Positions 52,598 to 60,779 of a DNA stretch of 64,000 nucleotides are shown here, in pieces. The DNA is from Lachnospiraceae bacterium (GTDB lineage Bacteria > Bacillota > Clostridia > Lachnospirales > Lachnospiraceae). The notes below the pieces were generated by a model. The model made no database searches, was not told the DNA's origin, and saw only the letters and a program-made list of their open reading frames with translations. The number at the start of each line of letters is the position of its first letter. The first letter of the stretch is position 1. Made by a program: the position numbers and the translations under genes. The stretch is taken from the NCBI GenBank assembly GCA_031272185.1, contig JAISUG010000092.1:1-64000 (forward strand), written 5' to 3'.

Positions 52598-55213
52598 ATG
52601 AGGAACATCTGGGAAATCGACGATGGCGCGGCCATCGCCGCTTATGCGAAGGAGCACTGGCCGGAGGATGTGGCGCATATCCTGCGGGTGGCCGACGAGG
52701 TGCTGGAAAACCGGTTCCGGTTTGACCTCAAATGGGACATGGAACGCACCTGGGAGCCGGTGGTGTTTGGGGGGGAAATCGACTGGGAAATGGTTCCGGC
52801 AGGGGACATCGAGTTTTTGTTCCAGTTCAACCGCCACCGGTTTTTTTTGTGCCTGGGGCAGGCGTACCTGCTGACGGGCGACGGTGCCTATGGGAAAAAA
52901 CTGGTGGATCTCTGGGAAGACTGGATCGAGCGGGTGCCCCTGACCCGGGAAAGCGCCTCCACCACATGGCGCAGCCTGGAAACCGGCCTGCGGGGGGAAA
53001 CCTGGACGAAGGCTTGGGCATACCTGAAAGCCGGGATGCAGGCCGCCGCAAGGGGGGACGCTACGTACGCCGGTAAGCACGCACAGCCAGGCGGTGCGAA
53101 TGCACCCACGGGACCTGGCAAATCGGGCGGGCGACGCATTGGCGCCCCCGGGAACGACGCAATCGACTTGACTGCACTGGAACCCCGCATCGAGGGGTGC
53201 CTTATCGCCCATGCCCGCCATGTGCTCGCATCCCATTCGCCCTACCGCTATATGAGCAACTGGGGCGTCATCGAGAACCACGGCCTCTTTGAAATCGGTC
53301 TGGCGCTGGAAGAGCGTGCGCTGGGCGGGGAATTCATGGCCGCAGCGCTTGAAAACCTGGCGATCGAGGCCCGGATGCAGGTGATGGGGGACGGCGTGCA
53401 GTGGGAGCAGTCGCCCATGTACCACAACGAGGTCTTCCATTGCTTCCTGGACGTGTGCATCCTTGGGAAACGTCATGGCATAGCGATCCCTGCGGAATTG
53501 ACGGATGCGGTCAGGAAGATGGCCTACGCCAATGTGGCATGGATGAAACCCGACCACCACCAGTTCATCATGGGTGACAGCGACGACACAGACCTGCGGG
53601 ACTATCTGTCGGAAGCCGCTTGGGTGCTGGGGGATGGCGCGCTGAAAAACGTGGGGTTTCCCCGGCTGGATTTCGAAAGCGCCTGGGAGCTGGGGATGGG
53701 AGGCATCCGGGAGTACGATGCTTTGGGAAAAGGTGCTTTCCCCGCGGGTGCGTCCGGCGGGGAGGACGGCCCTATCCGGAAAAACGGTTCATTTGAAATG
53801 GCCGATCCCCCTGTGGACGCCAGCGGCGGCGGGGAGGGCGCTGGCACAGGGCACGGGGCTTCAACCCCCCTGGGGCTCCCTTTTGTGTCCGCCGCGCTTT
53901 CTGACAGCGGGAATTATTACCTGCGCTCGGACTGGGGGGAGTGGGCCAACCTGCTGCATTTCCACTGCGGCACCCTGGGCGCGGGGCATGGGCACTCGGA
54001 CCTGCTCCATGTGGATCTGGTGCTGGGGGGGGAGGACGTGCTGACGGACGGGGGGCGGTTCACCTATGTGGCCGGGCCGGACCGGTACGAATTCAAAAAC
54101 CCCGACTGCCACAATACCGTCACCGTGGACGGGGAATTTTTCACCGTGTGCAAGGATTCCTGGGAATGCTCGAAACTCTCCCAGCCGGTGAAGCAGGGGT
54201 GCGTGCTTTCCCATGGGCGGGTATTCGGGACGGGTTTGCCCCAAGGCGGTGCGCCGTCCAGCGGGGCGCCAGGGGGGGTGCAACAAGACACATCTGCGAA
54301 ATCAGCGGGTGCTGATGGCGTAGGCGCACATGGATCCGGGGGTGGCGGAAGGTACGAATTCGTCCAGGGGGGCCACCTGGGGTACTTCACCAAAGGGGAG
54401 GATGACACACAGATTCTGCCCGGCGTGTTCGTCAACCGCAAGATCATCCACATCAAGCCCGACATATACATCCTCTGTGACGAGATGTACGCCACCGGGC
54501 GGCACACCTACCGGCATTATTTCAATTTCTGTGAGGATGGCCGGATCGTTTGCGGGGAGGGTCCTCAAGGGCCGCACGAAGCGTGGGGGATGCCCGACGA
54601 AAAATGCCCCAAGGGTGGCGGTCTGCCAAAGACGGCGGAAGCAGGGGATGATTCATACGGAAAATGCTTGACGTACATGGGAAAATCGGTATCTGCCGAC
54701 TTCGTCTTCATCGGCGAAGGGTTGACCGTCACTCGGGACAAAGGCCGCATATCCAGGCATTACAACAAAGCCGTAAAGAGGGACCGGGCGTGCGTCACCC
54801 ACAAAGGCGAGGGATTTGCGTCCTTAATCACAGTGGTTTTTGCGAGGCAAGACGCACACGCCGGCCAATCCGTCCATGCGCCGGAAAGCGAAGGCGGATG
54901 CCGGAGTGGTGCCGCCGCCCCTGCCATGGATGAAAGCAGGTACGACGAAGCACCGTCAGTCATTCGCGCACATGGGTTCGCAGCCGAGGCAATCCCCGTA
55001 TATTCTGCCTTGAAAGGTATCGCCTACCCGCCCCGGATGGCGCAGGCGCTGCGCATATCCCGGGGTGGGCACACATATGTGGCGGTGGTCTGCCACCAGG
55101 AGGTCAACTCCCCCACGGACCTGGTGCAGGCGGACGGGTGCATGGGGTACGGCAGCGTCATCGTCTTCGAGAAAGGGGTCGACGACCTGGTGGGCACGGT
55201 GCTGTGCTATTAG
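52598..55213 (+). CDS. heparinase II/III-family polysaccharide lyase
   Basis: This is an 871-residue protein of the heparinase II/III fold. An alpha-toroid N-terminal half includes NWGVIENHGLFEIGLAL and the asparagine-histidine pair of the active site. The C-terminal beta-sandwich has GAGHGHSDLLHVDL and NPDCHNTVTVDG. It lacks a signal peptide, so it probably cleaves uronic-acid oligosaccharides inside the cell and passes the product to the GH88 enzyme. At least four Gly/Ala-rich stretches (53061-53180, 53740-53880, 54230-54350, 54850-54960) interrupt the fold and make it longer than usual. The ribosome site is weak (GAGG). Confidence 0.87.
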   Translation: MRNIWEIDDGAAIAAYAKEHWPEDVAHILRVADEVLENRFRFDLKWDMERTWEPVVFGGEIDWEMVPAGDIEFLFQFNRHRFFLCLGQAYLLTGDGAYGKKLVDLWEDWIERVPLTRESASTTWRSLETGLRGETWTKAWAYLKAGMQAAARGDATYAGKHAQPGGANAPTGPGKSGGRRIGAPGNDAIDLTALEPRIEGCLIAHARHVLASHSPYRYMSNWGVIENHGLFEIGLALEERALGGEFMAAALENLAIEARMQVMGDGVQWEQSPMYHNEVFHCFLDVCILGKRHGIAIPAELTDAVRKMAYANVAWMKPDHHQFIMGDSDDTDLRDYLSEAAWVLGDGALKNVGFPRLDFESAWELGMGGIREYDALGKGAFPAGASGGEDGPIRKNGSFEMADPPVDASGGGEGAGTGHGASTPLGLPFVSAALSDSGNYYLRSDWGEWANLLHFHCGTLGAGHGHSDLLHVDLVLGGEDVLTDGGRFTYVAGPDRYEFKNPDCHNTVTVDGEFFTVCKDSWECSKLSQPVKQGCVLSHGRVFGTGLPQGGAPSSGAPGGVQQDTSAKSAGADGVGAHGSGGGGRYEFVQGGHLGYFTKGEDDTQILPGVFVNRKIIHIKPDIYILCDEMYATGRHTYRHYFNFCEDGRIVCGEGPQGPHEAWGMPDEKCPKGGGLPKTAEAGDDSYGKCLTYMGKSVSADFVFIGEGLTVTRDKGRISRHYNKAVKRDRACVTHKGEGFASLITVVFARQDAHAGQSVHAPESEGGCRSGAAAPAMDESRYDEAPSVIRAHGFAAEAIPVYSALKGIAYPPRMAQALRISRGGHTYVAVVCHQEVNSPTDLVQADGCMGYGSVIVFEKGVDDLVGTVLCY

Positions 55214-55285
55214 GCGGTATACGTTGTTTCTATAGTCAATGACATATGTTTTGCATTTTAATATGTCGTTTGCCATATATCGGCG

Positions 55286-55450
55286 CCTTGCGGGCCTAAC
55301 CCCTTGCGGGCCTAACCCCTTACGGGCCTAACCCCTTACGGGCCTAACCCCTTGCGGGCCTAACCCCTTACGGGCCTAACCCCTTGCGGGCCTAACCCCT
55401 TACGGGCCTAACCCCTTACGGGCCTAACCCCTTACGGGCCTAACCCCTTG
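55286..55450. repeat. 16-bp tandem array, ten units, covering the end of a gene
   Basis: The unit CCTTRCGGGCCTAACC occurs ten times from 55286 to 55445, with part of an eleventh. The minus-strand oxidoreductase gene ends inside it: its stop codon is at 55434-55432, and its last residues (GLGP) are repeat-encoded. There are no spacers, so it is not a CRISPR. Confidence 0.95.
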
Positions 55451-57612
55451 CCATATGTGGCATAATACCGCTCTTCGATCCTGCAGTTTTCGTTCTTTTC
55501 GATCCTGCAGCACAGGCCCCGGAGCGCATAGGAACCCATGACCGGGTCGTAGGGGGGCTTGCCGTCTGTCAGGATGTTGGCGTTGGACTCATCCCAGCCG
55601 TAGCCCGGCGGGCCCGCCTCGGGGTACCACCAGCCCATCTCGCAGTTGACGACCGAGGGGTCCATGCCCGGCTGGAGGGATGCTTTCTGGGTGATGCGCC
55701 CCGCTGGGGTTTCGATCCAGACCCAGTCGCCTTCCGCAATGCCATGGGCCGCGGCGGTATCCGGGTGCAATGTCACCAGGGGGAAAGGCGCGGTTTTGCG
55801 CAGGGAGCGGATCTGGCGGCCATTGGAGATGAAGTAGGGCTGGATGCGCCCCCCGGTGGTCATGCTTAGCGGGTATGCCTTGGTGGGCATGGCGGAGGGG
55901 CTTCGCAGGGCGGTTTCGTCCCAATAGGGTAGCGGATCGATGCCAATAGACTCCAGGGATGCGCAGTACAGCTCGAATTTGCCCGATGGCGTCTGGAACC
56001 CCTCGGTTTCGTACCGGCGGTATCGGCGTTCGGGCGCGATGTAATGCAGTTCTTTCATTTTTTCAAAATCGATCCCCCTGTACCGGGGGTAGCTGCGCCC
56101 CATTTCGGCCAGCTGCTCGTCCAGGATTTCACTTTGGTTTTCCGCGCCGTAGTCCAGCCCCATGCGCCTACACAGCTCCATAAAGAACTCTTCGTCCGAT
56201 TTGCACTCCCCGGTCTGGACGGCCTTTTGCATGGTGAGGAGGGCCCTCTCGCCAAACTCCGGCATACAAAACAGGCTGTCGATTTCCGGCCACATCGCCG
56301 CAGGCAGCACGATGTCCGCATATTCCGCGGTGGGTGTCATAAAAAAGTCCATGTAGACGAAAAACTCCAAGGCCGCCAGGCCGCGGCGCACGTGCTTTGC
56401 GCCGGGCATGGAGAGCAGGGAATTGTTCGCATGGGAGAAGAGCCCGCGGATCCGGTAGGGTTTCCCGGACTGCATCGCTTCGAATATGTCGTATGGGTGC
56501 GCCCACAGCTTGGGCCCGGCGGCGCCTTTCATCCATGGGTAGTCGCCGCACATGACCTTGGTGGCGGCGCTGTGGTCCAGCCTGTCAAAAAGCGGGTTGG
56601 CGGTGGGCGCGATCTGCATGCTTGCCACGAACCCCCCGGGCACGTCCCAGTTGCCGGTAAGCGCCGGTATCATGAATATGGCGCGGCAGGTCTGGAAGGC
56701 GTTGGGGGAGTGCTCGTGGGCGCAGCCCCATTCCAGGGAAAGCGGTTTGACCGATGCGATGAGGTGCGCCGCCCTCCGGATCTCCGCTTCCGGTATGCCG
56801 GTGATCCCTGCCACGCGCCCCGGGGGGTACGCCATGCACCGCTGCCGCAGCGCATCCAAACCCACGGTATGGTTTTCGGCAAACCCCCTGTCATAAAGCC
56901 CCTCCCCCAGCAGGATGCCCAGTATGCACAGGGCCAAAGCGCCGTCGGTGCCGGGGCGGATGCGCAGCCAGCACTCGGCCATTTGCGCCAACTCGGTGGG
57001 GCGCGGGTCCACCACGATGAGGTGCGTGCCTGCCCTGGCTGCGTCCTTGACGAACCACTGGAGCTCGCCGTCGGCGCCGCTGATGGCCGGGTTGGCCCCC
57101 CAGACGAGGATGCCGGCCGGCCGGGCGTCCCCATAGTAATCCACCCCGGCAAATACCCCGGCGGTGTATTGGCCAGCCGTCACACGGGGGGCCAGGCAGA
57201 CGATGGCCCCGGAGGAGGTGACGTTTGGCGTGCCCAGCACATTGCCGAAACGGAAAAACTGCGACATGTGATGGCGCCCGGTGCCCGTGGTGAGGGCTAT
57301 GCACTCGGGACCGTGGGCATCCGTCAGGCCGCGGGTTTTTTCGGCGATGAGGCCATAGGCCTCATCCCAGGAGATGCGCCCCCACGAGCCGCCACCCCTG
57401 GGCCCTGTGCGCCTGAGGGGGTACAGCAGCCGGTCCGGGTGGTACATCTGCTCGATGACCGTCATGCCTTTGATGCAGGCCCTGCCCCGGTTAAGGGGCC
57501 CGTCGGGGTCGGGGCGTACCCCGGTCACCCGTCCATCGGAGACGGTCAGGATGTGCATGCAACCGCCGTGGCACCCCCTGCAGGCGGTGATGATTTCGTT
57601 ATTGCCTGACAT
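55432..57612 (-). CDS. molybdopterin oxidoreductase (DMSO reductase family)
   Basis: This is a 726-residue enzyme with an N-terminal [4Fe-4S] site at C11, C14, C18 and C46 (spacing CX2CX3CX27C), then the three bis-MGD domains and the C-terminal dinucleotide-binding domain. The Mo ligand is probably the Cys in AIVCLAPR, as in cysteine-type members. There is no Tat signal, so it is cytoplasmic. ATG 57612 follows a G-rich ribosome site; the frame extends 32 codons further. No electron-transfer subunit lies beside it. The sequence does not decide between the many substrates of the family. Confidence 0.87.
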   Translation of the reverse strand: MSGNNEIITACRGCHGGCMHILTVSDGRVTGVRPDPDGPLNRGRACIKGMTVIEQMYHPDRLLYPLRRTGPRGGGSWGRISWDEAYGLIAEKTRGLTDAHGPECIALTTGTGRHHMSQFFRFGNVLGTPNVTSSGAIVCLAPRVTAGQYTAGVFAGVDYYGDARPAGILVWGANPAISGADGELQWFVKDAARAGTHLIVVDPRPTELAQMAECWLRIRPGTDGALALCILGILLGEGLYDRGFAENHTVGLDALRQRCMAYPPGRVAGITGIPEAEIRRAAHLIASVKPLSLEWGCAHEHSPNAFQTCRAIFMIPALTGNWDVPGGFVASMQIAPTANPLFDRLDHSAATKVMCGDYPWMKGAAGPKLWAHPYDIFEAMQSGKPYRIRGLFSHANNSLLSMPGAKHVRRGLAALEFFVYMDFFMTPTAEYADIVLPAAMWPEIDSLFCMPEFGERALLTMQKAVQTGECKSDEEFFMELCRRMGLDYGAENQSEILDEQLAEMGRSYPRYRGIDFEKMKELHYIAPERRYRRYETEGFQTPSGKFELYCASLESIGIDPLPYWDETALRSPSAMPTKAYPLSMTTGGRIQPYFISNGRQIRSLRKTAPFPLVTLHPDTAAAHGIAEGDWVWIETPAGRITQKASLQPGMDPSVVNCEMGWWYPEAGPPGYGWDESNANILTDGKPPYDPVMGSYALRGLCCRIEKNENCRIEERYYATYGKGLGP

Positions 57613-57735
57613 GGTTCCCCCCCCTTTATGTGGGTTCTCTAAACCAGATGAGCGATTCCTGTGCTGGGTTTTGTCGCGCAAAAGTGGATGTTCCCTGTTG
57701 GGTTTCATAGCATGGTTAGTGGTCTTTGTGTGGAA

Positions 57736-59091
57736 TCACCGGGTCACGTCCCTTAGCCATCTGTACCGGAAATAGCCCCAGGTGGACAGGGGGATCTTGA
57801 TGACCTCGTCGCAGGTGAGGATGGCGTATACGGCCAGCACCGGCAGCTTCCAATAAAAAGCCGCCAGGGAGCCGAATGTGATGGCCACGCACCACAGCGT
57901 CGCGATGTCCACGTACATGCCGAACTTGGTGTCGCCGCCGCCCCGCAGCACGCCGACGATGATGGTGGCGTTGTAGCATTGGAACAGCACGAAGTAAGAC
58001 CCCGCGATGATGGCCATGCCCCTGAAATGAGCCGCAGCCTCGGGGGTGAATGCCATGTGTGTGGCGATAAGCGGCGAGATGGCCAAGGTAAGCAGCCCCG
58101 CGCATATGCCGATGATGACGGTGAGGCGCAGGAGCCGCCCCCCGTATACTTTGGCCATCCTGGCATCCCCCGCGCCCAGCGTCTTGCCGATTATGATGGC
58201 GGTGGCGTTGGCCAGGCCGAAGCTCACCACAGTGGAGAGCTGGCGCATGACGCCGATGACGGAGTTGGCGGCCACCATGGCGCTGCCGATGTGGCCGATG
58301 ATCCCGGAAACGGTGGACATGCCGCTGCCCCAGAACAGCTCGTTGGCCAGCACCGGCACGGAGTACACCATGAAATCATGCGCCAGGAACCGGTCCCAGA
58401 AAAACAGGTGGCGCAGGCGCAGCTTGATCTGGCGGTTGAAGAAGGCCAGGTGCGCCGCTGAGATGCCAAACTCGACCATGCGCGCGGTGACGGTGGCCAG
58501 GGCGGCTCCGGTGACCCCCAGCGCCGGCAGGCCGAAATGCCCGAAGATGAGCCCGTAGTTCAATGTGATATTGACCACCAGGGAGATGCCATACACCACG
58601 GTGGAAATGACCACCTGCTCCAGGCTGCGCAGGATGTTCAGGTAGGCGGATGAAAAACAGGTGAATACATAGGAAAGGGCCAGGATGCGTATGTACGCGG
58701 CGCCGTTTTCTATGACTCCGGGTTCATTGGAAAAGACCCGCAGCAAGGGGCGGGAGAAGCTCACGCCCGCGAACTCGAACAGCAGCCCCAGGCAAATGCT
58801 TATGGCCAGGGTCATGGCCAGCACCTTTTCCAAGGACGTGCGGTCTTTCTTGCCCCAGTACTGCGCCATCAGCACCGATGCGCCGCTGGTGAGCCCGAAA
58901 GTGGCGAGCATCATGATGAATGTGACCTGGTTGGCCAGGGAGACCCCGGACAGGGCCACCTCGCTCAAGTTTCCCAGCATCACCACGTCCGCCGCAGTGA
59001 CCCCGGCGTTGATGAGGTTCTGCAGCGCCATGGGCAGCACCAGGGCGAAAACGTTCATATAAAAGCTCTTGCGTTCTGACTGATCGTTCAC
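57736..59091 (-). CDS. MATE-family efflux transporter, copy 1
   Basis: This is a 451-residue, 12-helix membrane exporter of the NorM/DinF superfamily that moves drugs or metabolites using an ion gradient. The start is GTG 59091, five bases after GGGGGG; the frame is open to 59142. The late motif RGGGDTKFGMY is shared with the second MATE at 60780. It shares direction with the oxidoreductase downstream. Confidence 0.9.
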   Translation of the reverse strand: MNDQSERKSFYMNVFALVLPMALQNLINAGVTAADVVMLGNLSEVALSGVSLANQVTFIMMLATFGLTSGASVLMAQYWGKKDRTSLEKVLAMTLAISICLGLLFEFAGVSFSRPLLRVFSNEPGVIENGAAYIRILALSYVFTCFSSAYLNILRSLEQVVISTVVYGISLVVNITLNYGLIFGHFGLPALGVTGAALATVTARMVEFGISAAHLAFFNRQIKLRLRHLFFWDRFLAHDFMVYSVPVLANELFWGSGMSTVSGIIGHIGSAMVAANSVIGVMRQLSTVVSFGLANATAIIIGKTLGAGDARMAKVYGGRLLRLTVIIGICAGLLTLAISPLIATHMAFTPEAAAHFRGMAIIAGSYFVLFQCYNATIIVGVLRGGGDTKFGMYVDIATLWCVAITFGSLAAFYWKLPVLAVYAILTCDEVIKIPLSTWGYFRYRWLRDVTR

Positions 59092-59182
59092 CGAATCCCC
59101 CCCATACAGCCATATCATAACACGGCGGGGGGCATTATTCAATCACAAAGGTAGATTTTTCATAATAAATGAAAATTCCCGC

Positions 59183-59211
59183 TTGACAAATCTTGACAGG
59201 GGTGTTATATT
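59183..59211 (+). promoter_or_regulatory. promoter of the cold-shock gene
   Basis: A perfect TTGACA (59183-59188), a 17-base spacer and TATATT (59206-59211). It gives a leader of about 220 bases, as is usual for cold-shock genes. Confidence 0.8.
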
Positions 59212-59241
59212 TGACACGTATTTTGAACCGGGGTTATGATT

Positions 59242-59298
59242 CACATATTATTGTAAGTCATTGCACCATGGGTGATTTACGTGATATGTGCTTTTTTA
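59242..59298 (+). promoter_or_regulatory. long leader hairpin with T-run, possible cold-responsive attenuator
   Basis: CACATAT (59242-59248) pairs with ATATGTG (59284-59290), and GTAAGTCA pairs with TGATTTAC inside it with one mismatch. CTTTTTTATG follows, so it resembles a terminator in the leader. The rest of the leader (59299-59438) has further GC-rich stems (GGGCGTTCGCCC). Confidence 0.5.
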
Positions 59299-59438
59299 TG
59301 TATGGGGCGTGAGCCCATGCGGGCCATGGTGCCCGGCCGGCATATGGAAGCGCGGGGCGTTCGCCCGAAGGTGCCGGCTGACGGATGGAATCTGATACCA
59401 TAAGGTTTCATGAGAATAAATTTTTGGAGGATCTAGAA

Positions 59439-59642
59439 ATGAACAAAGGAACAGTCAAGTGGTTCAACGGTACCAAAGGGTACGGCTTCATCACCAACGA
59501 TGAGACCGGCGAGGAAGTGTTCGTTCACTTTTCCGGCATTGTGGCTGACGGCTACAAGACGCTGGAGGACGGGCAGAAGGTCACGTTCGACGTGACGCAG
59601 GGCAACCGCGGTTTGCAGGCTGTCAACGTAACATTGGCGTAG
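59439..59642 (+). CDS. csp: cold-shock protein (CspA family)
   Basis: This is a 67-residue single cold-shock domain that binds single-stranded RNA and DNA and melts RNA structure. RNP1 is KGYGFI and RNP2 is VFVHF. TTGGAGG stands ten bases before ATG 59439; the frame extends 18 codons upstream inside the leader. A strong promoter, a long leader and a terminator bracket it as a single-gene unit. Confidence 0.95.
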   Translation: MNKGTVKWFNGTKGYGFITNDETGEEVFVHFSGIVADGYKTLEDGQKVTFDVTQGNRGLQAVNVTLA

Positions 59643-59698
59643 TGCGATATCGCCGGCGCTGCCCCCTACGGCATGCCGGCGTTAGGAGCGGACAGGAC

Positions 59699-59730
59699 AC
59701 GGCGCAGCGAAAGCTGCGCCGTTTGCGTTT
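59699..59730 (+). terminator. terminator of the cold-shock gene
   Basis: ACGGCGCAGC (59699-59708), loop GAAA and GCTGCGCCGT (59713-59722) form a perfect 10-base-pair stem with a tail TTGCGTTT. Confidence 0.75.
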
Positions 59731-59731
59731 C

Positions 59732-59860
59732 GTCACGGTTTTCCCTCTTCGTCACGGTTTCCCATATCGTCACGGTTTTCCCGCTTCGTCACGGTTTCCC
59801 ATATCGTCACGGTTTCCCATATCGTCACGGTTTCCCGCTTCGTCACAGTTTTTCCACTTC
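59732..59860. repeat. 18/19-bp tandem repeat, seven units
   Basis: Units of GTCACGGTTTCCCATATC or GTCACGGTTTTCCCGCTTC type. The last unit includes the stop codon of a minus-strand gene remnant (59845-59843). Confidence 0.92.
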
Positions 59861-60013
59861 GTCCATCCTGAAGCCCACTTCGCTCCGGGGCTCTATGGTG
59901 GTGCAGTCCCTGTCCATGATGCCGTAGATATAGCCGTCCACGTCGATGGGGAGCTCGTGCACCCGCCCGGTTTCCCCCTCCAGCGGGAAGGGGCACGGGA
60001 ATTCCCAGCTCGC
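59843..60013 (-). pseudogene. 3' remnant of an unrecognised gene
   Basis: This minus-strand frame of 56 codons reads like real protein (HELPIDVDGYIYGIMDR, then GFRMDEVEKL and a stop), but it begins right after an in-frame TAA at 60016-60014 and has no start or ribosome site. I do not recognise the family. It is probably the tail of a deleted gene whose stop lies in the tandem array. Confidence 0.5.
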
Positions 60014-60149
60014 TTAGGCGAGACTACAGGCTCGCGGTCGGAATCAGCAGCCTTGTGCGTCTGGGTGGCCTGCGGGCGCAAAATGCTTGCAATCCGCGGG
60101 AAAGTGTAGTAAAGTTTGCCGTGGGGATGATGACGACGGGGGTAGTCCG

Positions 60150-60611
60150 ATGTCCGGGAAAATGAGAAAGACCGCACAAAGGCGTATCCGGGAGCTTAGG
60201 GACATAGCCGTCCAGGGGCGGGTGGCGCTTCTTTTGGTGGCGGCGTGGATGTTTGCCGCCCCTTTCCTGCTGGGGACCTTCTGCCTGGTTTATGCCACCA
60301 CCGGGGTGCCATGCCCGGGTTGCGGGGGCACCCGGGCGCTGCTGGCGCTGCTGCGGGGCGACCTGCATGCGTCCCTTCATTACCATGCTCTGCTCGTCCC
60401 TGCCACGCTGGCGCTGGCCGTTTATTTTGCGGTATGGCTGACCCATGAGAAAGTGCCCAAGGCCGCGGCTGTGGTGATGGTGGCCTTGGTGGCGGTTATG
60501 GTGGCGTACTATGGGGTGCGGATGATAGCCATGTTCCCCCGTGAATCGCCCATGACCGTGAACGGGAAGGCGATCCTGCCGAGGATCTGGAAGATCATTG
60601 CAGGGGCATGA
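60150..60611 (+). CDS. DUF2752 membrane protein
   Basis: This is a 153-residue protein with about three hydrophobic helices and the family motif TTGVPCPGCGGTRALLAL between the first two. Its role is not known. ATG 60150 follows GGGGGT; ATG 60087 in the same frame is less likely. The last codons (KIIAGA and stop) recur downstream in direct repeats. Confidence 0.85.
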   Translation: MSGKMRKTAQRRIRELRDIAVQGRVALLLVAAWMFAAPFLLGTFCLVYATTGVPCPGCGGTRALLALLRGDLHASLHYHALLVPATLALAVYFAVWLTHEKVPKAAAVVMVALVAVMVAYYGVRMIAMFPRESPMTVNGKAILPRIWKIIAGA

Positions 60612-60750
60612 TAGCCGCGCATGAGCGGGAAGGTGCAGATGGTGCGGCGCAAGAAGTGGGAGATCATTGCAGGCATAGCGGATACGGAGGGATACATCGC
60701 TGCGATGGTATGGTGCGGCGCAAGGAACGGAAGATCATTGCAGGGGCATG
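60591..60750. repeat. direct repeats seeded on the DUF2752 stop codon
   Basis: AAGATCATTGCAGGGGCATG occurs at 60591-60610 and 60731-60750, with a shorter variant at 60660-60676. The upstream part GGTGCGGCGCAAG recurs with a 72-base period. The stop at 60609-60611 lies at the end of copy one. Confidence 0.85.
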
Positions 60751-60779
60751 GTATGCGCAGAGAACATGAAAGGTTGGCC

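Noticed and set aside
55286..55450. CRISPR array
   Set aside because: The units are contiguous 16-mers without spacers, and no cas genes are near.
56044..57609. 521-codon plus-strand frame opposite the molybdopterin enzyme
   Set aside because: The minus-strand enzyme has a complete iron-sulfur motif and conserved domains; the plus frame is its shadow.
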